NCBI GenBank assembly: GCA_011052255.1
Contig: DRJJ01000336.1
Span: 1 to 6,951, forward strand
From: Gammaproteobacteria bacterium
GTDB taxonomy: Bacteria > Pseudomonadota > Gammaproteobacteria > DRJJ01
Direction of reading: 5' to 3'
Length of the DNA stretch: 6,951 nucleotides
The translations under genes were made by a program, and so were the position numbers. This document shows, piece by piece, positions 1 to 4,492 of this stretch (its first letter is position 1; every line of letters starts with the position of its first letter). The notes under the pieces were generated by a model. That model made no database searches. It saw only the letters and a program-made list of their open reading frames with translations, and was not told where the DNA came from.

Positions 1-38
1 TTAACGGTTGATGTTGTTTTTAGAACATTGGAAAAAGC

Positions 39-716
39 ATGAGACCATGGGTTTTACTCGATAGCGCACCAGTGCCTGGCAACGGTGGGGAGCTACGTCT
101 GTACCAGCGGGGCGATGAGTTTTCGATTAATATCACCGGCGTTGGCGAGCTCATGAACAGCCGTATGCATGGTTCCGAAGATGCGCTAGCAGAGCATACC
201 TGTGCCAGACTGGTGGATGGCACAAATCCGCGACTGCTTATCGGGGGTCTGGGCATGGGTTTTACGCTGGCTGCGGCGCTGCGACACCTCGGTAAGCATG
301 CGCAGCTGGTGGTGGCTGAATTAGTACCGTCAGTAGTAGAGTGGAATAAGGGGCCACTTGGGATACTTGCCGGGCATCCGCTCGACGATCCACGGGTGAC
401 CGTGCGCGAGGGTGATGTCGCCCACATTCTAAAGGCCGAGCAACAAGCTTATGATGCGATTTTACTGGACGTGGATAACGGCCCTGAGGGACTCACGCAC
501 AAGGAAAACGATTGGCTCTATGGCATGGGCGGGTTGAACGCAGCCTACTCGGCGCTGCGCCCTCGGGGTATATTGGCAGTGTGGTCGGCCGGTCCATCTC
601 AAAATTTTGTACAACGACTGCGAAAGGTGGGGTTCAAGGTGCATGAGATGCGTGTGCATGCACATGGCAAGAAGGGGACACGGCACTACATCTGGTTCGC
701 CCGGCGTGAGGCTTAG
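39..716 (+). CDS. Spermidine-synthase-like SAM-fold protein (class I methyltransferase fold)
   Basis: This 225-residue soluble protein has a Rossmann-type nucleotide-binding core like that of spermidine synthases and class I methyltransferases. A glycine-rich motif I, GGLGMG (residues 69-74), follows the strand RLLI. An acidic residue closes strand 2 (E94 in VVAELVPS), EGDV (124-127) fits the next loop, and the DAILLDVDNGPEGL segment (139-152) corresponds to the active-site strand of the spermidine synthase family. True SpeE proteins are longer (about 280 residues), carry an N-terminal beta domain and have GGGDG in motif I. Here the motif aspartate is missing and the N-terminal part is short, so aminopropyl transfer is doubtful. 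The family assignment is firm, but substrate and reaction are unknown. The ATG at 39 is chosen because an in-frame TAG lies at 21-23 and no better start exists; the Shine-Dalgarno (GGAAAA at 30-35) is weak. G/C content is visibly higher than in the right half of the window. Confidence 0.88.
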   Translation: MRPWVLLDSAPVPGNGGELRLYQRGDEFSINITGVGELMNSRMHGSEDALAEHTCARLVDGTNPRLLIGGLGMGFTLAAALRHLGKHAQLVVAELVPSVVEWNKGPLGILAGHPLDDPRVTVREGDVAHILKAEQQAYDAILLDVDNGPEGLTHKENDWLYGMGGLNAAYSALRPRGILAVWSAGPSQNFVQRLRKVGFKVHEMRVHAHGKKGTRHYIWFARREA

Positions 717-742
717 TCGGTATAGCAAAACAACGAAAATAG

Positions 743-748
743 TATAAT
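743..748 (+). promoter_or_regulatory. Possible -10 promoter element upstream of the ABC exporter
   Basis: A perfect TATAAT hexamer lies in the AT-rich gap between the first gene and the ABC ATPase gene. No good -35 hexamer is present 16-18 bases upstream and there is no extended -10 TG, so this is only a candidate. The hexamer sits inside an inverted repeat (AAATAG at 737-742, CTATTT at 753-758) that could be an operator. If used, it would give a leader of about 75 bases before the ATG at 831. Confidence 0.3.
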
Positions 749-784
749 AATTCTATTTGTTAAGTAAAAGGGCGTAAAATATCA

Positions 785-827
785 GCCTTAGCAGGGCTTG
801 GAAGCCCCATTTTATGGATAAAAAGGC
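785..827 (+). promoter_or_regulatory. Possible structured leader masking the ribosome binding site of the ABC ATPase gene
   Basis: GCCTT (785-789) is complementary to AAGGC (823-827), which contains the only Shine-Dalgarno-like bases (AAGG) before the ATG at 831. Between them lie two further small inverted repeats: GGGCTT/AAGCCC (794-799 and 802-807) and CCAT/ATGG (807-810 and 814-817, sharing base 807 with the first). Together they could fold into a small branched structure that hides the start site. The GC hairpin followed by ATTTTAT might instead act as a weak terminator for the upstream gene. The stems are short (4-6 bp), so chance is a real alternative. Confidence 0.25.
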
Positions 828-830
828 AAC

Positions 831-1751
831 ATGCAGCCCATTGTTAGTATAACGAACCTGTCAAAGACCTATGCCAGTGGTCACCAGGCGCTGAAGAATC
901 TGAATCTGGACATCGCGCGAGGAGAAATTCTGGCATTGTTAGGCCCCAATGGTGCTGGCAAGACCACGCTGATTTCGATTATTTGCGGGATCGTCAATGC
1001 AACTGAAGGTTCGGTCACCGTAGATGGGCATGACATTGTTACGGACTACCGAATAACACGCAGTATGATAGGCCTGGTGCCACAGGAACTCACACTGGGG
1101 GCTTTTGATACGGTTTGGAATACATTATGTTTCAGTCGTGGCCTGTTTGGGAAAAAACCTGACCATGCCTATCTTGAGCAACTACTGAAAGACTTGTCGC
1201 TGTGGGAGAAGAAAGACAGTGAGCTGATGACTTTGTCAGGTGGAATGAAGCGACGTGTATTGATAGGCAAAGCCCTGGTTCACGAGCCTGCAATCCTGTT
1301 TCTCGATGAGCCTACAGCGGGTGTGGATGTGGAACTACGCAAGGACATGTGGGCGCTGGTGCGGCGCCTGCGTGAGACGGGGGTTACTATCATCCTGACG
1401 ACTCATTATATCGATGAGGCCGAGGAAATCGCAGACCGGGTGGGGGTTATCAACAACGGTGAACTGCTACTGGTAGATGATAAACATGCGTTAATGCATA
1501 AACTGGGTAAAAGGCAACTTATCGTTGAGCTTGATCAGGTGGCGGAATCTATTCCCGATGTGCTGTTACCCTGGGCACTGGACTTGTCAGCTGATGGTCT
1601 TCAGCTCAGTTATACTTATGATCCACACAATACACACACGGGCATCAATGAATTACTACAGGCAATCGGTGCAGCGGGTCTGTTGTTAAAAGATATAAAA
1701 ACTACTCAGAGCACCCTGGAAGAAATTTTCGTCAGTCTGGTAAAATCATAA
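831..1751 (+). CDS. yadG: ABC-2 type exporter, ATP-binding protein (YadG-like)
   Basis: This is the 306-residue cytoplasmic ATPase subunit of a two-gene exporter. All nucleotide-binding motifs are intact: Walker A GPNGAGKT (38-45), Q-loop Q85 in GLVPQE, signature LSGGMKRR (135-142), Walker B ILFLDEP (155-161) with catalytic E160, D-loop AGVD (163-166) and switch histidine H192 in TTHYIDEAEE. The C-terminus has the STLEEIFVSLV ending typical of YadG/CcmA-type drug and polysaccharide exporter ATPases. From memory, length and several segments (LVPQE, AGVDVELR, ILTTHY) match E. coli YadG (about 308 residues) closely. It should pair with the permease encoded two bases downstream. The transported substrate is unknown, as it is for the E. 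coli pair. The ATG at 831 is supported by a weak AAGG at 823-826 and by the family's usual N-terminus. Confidence 0.95.
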   Translation: MQPIVSITNLSKTYASGHQALKNLNLDIARGEILALLGPNGAGKTTLISIICGIVNATEGSVTVDGHDIVTDYRITRSMIGLVPQELTLGAFDTVWNTLCFSRGLFGKKPDHAYLEQLLKDLSLWEKKDSELMTLSGGMKRRVLIGKALVHEPAILFLDEPTAGVDVELRKDMWALVRRLRETGVTIILTTHYIDEAEEIADRVGVINNGELLLVDDKHALMHKLGKRQLIVELDQVAESIPDVLLPWALDLSADGLQLSYTYDPHNTHTGINELLQAIGAAGLLLKDIKTTQSTLEEIFVSLVKS

Positions 1752-1756
1752 TAATG
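1749..1756 (+). promoter_or_regulatory. Stop-start junction suggesting translational coupling (yadG-yadH)
   Basis: The ATPase gene stops with TAA and the permease ATG follows after two bases, giving TAATAATG. No convincing Shine-Dalgarno precedes this ATG, so ribosomes finishing the ATPase probably reinitiate on the permease. This would keep the two subunits in proportion. Confidence 0.55.
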
Positions 1757-2515
1757 AACACATGCGCTATCAGGGTTATTTATAAATACGAAATGCTGCG
1801 TGCCTGGGATACCATGCTGCAAAGCTTCGTTTCACCCGTTATTTCCACAGCGCTTTACTTCGTAGTATTCGGGTCTGCCATCGGTTCACGTATCGAATCG
1901 GTTGAAGGAGTACCCTACGGGTCCTTCATTGTGCCCGGCTTAATGATGCTGGTGTTACTGACTCAGAGCATTGCCAATGCCTCTTTCGGTATTTACTTCC
2001 CGAAGTTCACAGGTACTATCTATGAAGTTATGTCTGCGCCGATATCTTTTTTTGAGATTCTGGTTGGATATGTTGGCGCAGCTGCTACAAAGTCATTCAT
2101 AATTGGCCTGATCATACTTGCTACGGCAGGGTTTTTTGTTCCACTTCAGATCGCTCATCCGGTCTGGATGATGGGGTTTCTGATATTGACCTGCATTACA
2201 TTTAGCCTGTTTGGCTTTATTATCGGATTGTGGGCAACCAATTTCGAAAAACTTCAGCTTATACCGATGCTGGTCATTACGCCGCTGGTGTTTCTTGGCG
2301 GCAGTTTTTACTCAGTTAATATGCTACCGCCAGCCTGGCAGACTGCCACATTTTTTAACCCGGTCGTATATCTTATTAGCGGATTCAGGTGGAGTTTTTT
2401 TGAAGTCTCCGACGTGAGCGTTGGGCTGAGCCTGGTTATGGTGCTGGCGTTTCTGGGAATCTGTTTGTTTATAGTATGGAGAATGTTTAAAACGGGTTAC
2501 CGTTTAAAGCAGTAG
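1754..2515 (+). CDS. yadH: ABC-2 type exporter, membrane permease (YadH-like)
   Basis: This 253-residue inner-membrane protein forms the channel partner of the ATPase encoded immediately upstream. It has the ABC-2 layout of about six hydrophobic segments, roughly at residues 25-42, 57-77, 113-130, 137-160, 168-186 and 225-243, after a short cytoplasmic N-terminus. Landmark family sequences are visible: FIVPGLMM (58-65), a VMSAPIS stretch (92-98) on the cytoplasmic loop, TPLVFLGGSFYS (176-187) and LPPAWQ with FNPVVYLISGFR (191-212). From memory, these line up along the length of E. coli YadH (about 256 residues). The active exporter is presumably a dimer of this subunit with two ATPases. The exported substrate cannot be read from the sequence. 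The start is fixed by the two-base spacing from the upstream stop. No downstream hairpin terminator is evident. Confidence 0.94.
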   Translation: MNTCAIRVIYKYEMLRAWDTMLQSFVSPVISTALYFVVFGSAIGSRIESVEGVPYGSFIVPGLMMLVLLTQSIANASFGIYFPKFTGTIYEVMSAPISFFEILVGYVGAAATKSFIIGLIILATAGFFVPLQIAHPVWMMGFLILTCITFSLFGFIIGLWATNFEKLQLIPMLVITPLVFLGGSFYSVNMLPPAWQTATFFNPVVYLISGFRWSFFEVSDVSVGLSLVMVLAFLGICLFIVWRMFKTGYRLKQ

Positions 2516-2523
2516 TCTATGTG

Positions 2524-2556
2524 TTAACAGGGGCATATCTCTGACTGCATTATAAA
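2524..2556 (+). promoter_or_regulatory. Weak promoter-like region before the small hypothetical gene
   Basis: TTAACA (2524-2529) matches the -35 consensus at five of six positions. The candidate -10 elements are imperfect: CATTAT (2548-2553) at an 18-base spacer, or TATAAA (2551-2556) at a spacer of 21 bases, which is too long. The small gene may instead be read through from the exporter operon, 82 bases upstream. Confidence 0.22.
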
Positions 2557-2586
2557 TAGATTCACAGATAACTATTTCCAGAAGAG

Positions 2587-2594
2587 AAGGAGGG
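2587..2594 (+). promoter_or_regulatory. Very strong Shine-Dalgarno for the small hypothetical gene
   Basis: AAGGAGGG lies three bases before the ATG at 2598 and is an almost complete match to the 16S rRNA 3' end. It is by far the strongest ribosome binding site in the window. It fixes the start and suggests efficient translation. Confidence 0.8.
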
Positions 2595-2597
2595 TAT

Positions 2598-2888
2598 ATG
2601 GTAGATCCATCAAACGACAAGGGTGTCATTCAGGTGTTGGCGCACCGTATGGAAACACAAAGGTTACCGGCAATTCTGTCTATCAAAGAAAGAGTTGAAC
2701 AGGGCGAACCACTCAGCAACAATGATGTTCAATTTCTTAAGCAGGTCTTTCAGGACGCCCAGTCTCTTAAGCCACTCGTGGATCGTCATCCGGAATGGCA
2801 GCCGCTGGTAGCAAAAATGATTCATCTCTACAAACACATTACAGATTTGGCGCTTGAGAATGAAAATGCCAGCGGGAGAGGGCGTTAA
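2598..2888 (+). CDS. Small conserved-looking hypothetical protein, all helical
   Basis: This 96-residue soluble protein has no signal peptide, membrane segment or cysteine. I do not recognise a named function. The sequence reads as three or four amphipathic helices: residues 9-22 (VIQVLAHRMETQ), 23-36 (the LPAILSIKERVEQG stretch), 40-57 and 66-88. A distinctive loop, VDRHPEWQPL (61-70), lies before the last helix. The pattern of an ILSIKERVEQGE segment followed by FLKQVFQDAQ and then DRHPEW resembles small uncharacterised proteins I recall from Gammaproteobacteria, but I cannot name a family. It is a real gene by its strong ribosome binding site, its codon-like composition and the absence of a competing frame. 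It could be the last gene of the exporter operon or an independent unit. It converges with the - strand operon across a 52-base gap. Confidence 0.85.
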   Translation: MVDPSNDKGVIQVLAHRMETQRLPAILSIKERVEQGEPLSNNDVQFLKQVFQDAQSLKPLVDRHPEWQPLVAKMIHLYKHITDLALENENASGRGR

Positions 2889-2940
2889 CGCTTATGGCAT
2901 TTTGAATATCCCCATTATGGAGTGATGGTTTTATATCGGC

Positions 2941-3567
2941 TCAGGTCTGTTTGACGGTCAGTGTATCAACATACCATTCACTCATATCGTCATACATTTC
3001 ACCCTTCATAATGTAATAGGGTGCTTTATAATAGATCCTGATATCGTGGAACGGGTCGGTGAGTATTTTGGCAAACCAGACCAGTCCCGATTGTATGCCC
3101 ATAATAAAAAACAAATGAACCGTTCTGAACAGGAGTGCAGCTATTCCGATAGCAAGCCAGATCAATGCCGTATTATATATAAATCCCTGAGCAACAGTCT
3201 GTGGGTCCAGTATCCCGAGGAATGTTGGCGAGTAATACAGGATAACCGGTGTAGCTACCCAGATGGACAACAGTACAATCTTTCTGTTCAGATTGTAACC
3301 TACCTTAACGCGTTCTTTGTACTGATTAGTAGCCTTATTAACAGCGTCATATGTTTTTGGTTCGAAAACAAAATGTCCCGTTTGTCGAAAAACCATTGCC
3401 AGTAACCAGCCGATCATTATCGCTGCAACAGGATTTATAAATAACAGGACGTAACTGGTTAGAAAGCAACATGCGCTCAGAAAATGAAGGAATTGGTTAA
3501 TACGATTATGGTGATAGTATCGATGATCATCCCAGCGTTGTTGTTGTAGTTCTTCACGAAATTTCAT
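2941..3567 (-). CDS. Mpo1-like (DUF962) integral membrane protein
   Basis: This 208-residue membrane protein is the last gene of the - strand operon. It carries the hallmark of the Mpo1/DUF962 family: an N-terminal YYHHNRINQFLHF block (residues 17-29, with H19, H20 and H28) and, after a hydrophobic hairpin, QTGHFVFEPK (62-71, with H65 and E69). In yeast, Mpo1 is an Fe(II)-dependent dioxygenase that shortens 2-hydroxy fatty acids by one carbon, and such histidines bind the iron. The role of bacterial members is not established. Hydrophobic segments lie near 29-45, 47-61, 96-113 and 130-150. The C-terminal third (TDPFHDIRIYYKAPYY, then GEMYDD) extends beyond the short bacterial DUF962 core. The ATG at 3567 is preferred over an in-frame TTG at 3588 because CTCCT at 3575-3579 (AGGAG on the coding strand) sits seven bases before it. 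The gene lies 38 bases after the decarboxylase gene, which fits an operon concerned with lipids. Confidence 0.85.
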   Translation of the reverse strand: MKFREELQQQRWDDHRYYHHNRINQFLHFLSACCFLTSYVLLFINPVAAIMIGWLLAMVFRQTGHFVFEPKTYDAVNKATNQYKERVKVGYNLNRKIVLLSIWVATPVILYYSPTFLGILDPQTVAQGFIYNTALIWLAIGIAALLFRTVHLFFIMGIQSGLVWFAKILTDPFHDIRIYYKAPYYIMKGEMYDDMSEWYVDTLTVKQT

Positions 3568-3574
3568 AGGTATT

Positions 3575-3579
3575 CTCCT
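3575..3579 (-). promoter_or_regulatory. Shine-Dalgarno that decides the start of the Mpo1-like gene
   Basis: AGGAG on the - strand lies seven bases before the ATG at 3567. The upstream in-frame TTG at 3588 has no comparable site and would place this motif inside the coding region. Confidence 0.75.
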
Positions 3580-3605
3580 GATGAGCAATAATAAATATAA
3601 ATATT

Positions 3606-4487
3606 TTATAACTGGTTCACAGTTGAGTTATTAATTAATAAGGCTTGTCCCATATTAATCCGGACGTTATTCTTAATGCCTTCGTATAAGGAATAATTAC
3701 CTGTTGCAAAAACAATAATGGTTGACCCGTGTTGAAAATACCCTATTTCATCACCTTTTTTGTATTGTGAATTACAGCGTATAAGATTAGGGCCGCGATA
3801 CTGAAGGTTGAGATCATGATTCAGGCAATGGAACTTCATACTGGCCACCAGAATGGCTGCAACGGGAACCAGTGCAATGCTACTATCCGTATTATCTATA
3901 TTCAGTTCGACTACAGCACGCTCATTCTTGCAGTAAAGTTGTTCTATCCGTCGTAGTGCAACAGGGTTGACATTCCACGTATCGCCGGAAATGTAAGTCA
4001 ATTGCCTGATATTACAATCCACCGGCGCATGAAATCGATGATACATACTTGATTTAAGTCTTAAGGTTACAAATACGCCATTGTGATATTTTTTTTGTAA
4101 TTCCCTGTCAGGTATCAGATCCTCAAGCTCGTACGGAAATCCCTTGGCCTGATATACAGTTGATCCTTTTATTGTTCCACAACATCCAATTATCGCATCG
4201 CAAGGGCTGGTAATAATATTCTCACGCCAATCAACTGTTCTGGCATCTGGCTTAAGTTCACGTATAAAACATTCGTGTAGACTATTGAAATTTGATTGTT
4301 TCGCATCCGACAAATCCAGGTCATTTGCAAATAATTTCCAGACAAATAATGAGAAGCGTGTGAGCAGTGGGCTTTTTATTTGGCTATACCAGCCCATTAA
4401 CTGTGTAGCAAAACGACGCGGTATTCGATTGGTTAACAAGAAATTAATTTTCTCATTTTGAGACAATGAATGAATAGGAGAGGGCAT
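3606..4487 (-). CDS. psd: Phosphatidylserine decarboxylase proenzyme
   Basis: This 293-residue protein should convert phosphatidylserine to phosphatidylethanolamine at the inner membrane, using a pyruvoyl group made by self-cleavage. The catalytic set is complete: D97 in SPCDAIIG, H150 and H153 in YHRFHAP, and the cleavage-site serine S255 in HGST (253-256). Comparison with the E. coli Asp/His/Ser triad pairs D97, H153 and S255. Cleavage between G254 and S255 would give a 254-residue beta chain and a short 39-residue alpha chain; E. coli's alpha chain is longer. Other matching blocks are FNSLHECFIRELKP (67-80), QAKGFPYELEDL (113-124) and ISGDTWNVNP (166-175). The usual proteobacterial cleavage motif is LGST, so the H at 253 is unusual. 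The N-terminus (about 10-55) is amphipathic and fits peripheral membrane binding. The start lies two bases after the glycosyltransferase stop and has no Shine-Dalgarno of its own. Whether this is the cell's only psd or a second specialised copy cannot be told here. Confidence 0.93.
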   Translation of the reverse strand: MPSPIHSLSQNEKINFLLTNRIPRRFATQLMGWYSQIKSPLLTRFSLFVWKLFANDLDLSDAKQSNFNSLHECFIRELKPDARTVDWRENIITSPCDAIIGCCGTIKGSTVYQAKGFPYELEDLIPDRELQKKYHNGVFVTLRLKSSMYHRFHAPVDCNIRQLTYISGDTWNVNPVALRRIEQLYCKNERAVVELNIDNTDSSIALVPVAAILVASMKFHCLNHDLNLQYRGPNLIRCNSQYKKGDEIGYFQHGSTIIVFATGNYSLYEGIKNNVRINMGQALLINNSTVNQL

Positions 4488-4492
4488 TATTA
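4485..4492 (-). promoter_or_regulatory. Stop-start junction suggesting translational coupling (glycosyltransferase-psd)
   Basis: Read on the - strand, the glycosyltransferase stop TAA is followed after two bases by the decarboxylase ATG (TAATAATG). No Shine-Dalgarno is visible in the preceding 30 bases. Expression of psd therefore probably depends on translation of the fusion protein upstream, which argues for a linked function. Confidence 0.55.

Noticed and set aside
20..427. Open frame on the - strand opposite the first gene
   Set aside because: It is serine- and proline-rich low-complexity translation typical of the antisense of a GC-rich gene; the + strand gene has clear family motifs.
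653..664. Perfect 12-base palindrome TGTGCATGCACA
   Set aside because: It lies inside the coding sequence (RVHAHG) near the end of the first gene and is not repeated elsewhere that I can see; probably chance.
462..728. Open frame on the - strand opposite the end of the first gene
   Set aside because: No recognisable domain, and fully covered by the SAM-fold gene.
1625..1640. Short CA-rich run as a simple repeat
   Set aside because: Too short and irregular to be a meaningful repeat; it encodes ordinary ATPase C-terminal residues.
2211..2417. Second + strand frame inside the permease gene
   Set aside because: Overlaps conserved YadH-like sequence in another frame and has no family features.
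2623..2811. Second + strand frame inside the small hypothetical gene
   Set aside because: No ribosome binding site; the 2598 frame has the strong one and coherent helices.
2889..2940. Possible bidirectional terminator between the convergent genes
   Set aside because: Only a mismatched short repeat (CCA TTA TGG near 2911-2922) and no clear T-run; too weak to call, though a terminator is expected here.
3046..3405. + strand frame opposite the Mpo1-like gene
   Set aside because: The - strand frame has membrane segments and the DUF962 signature; this frame shows nothing.
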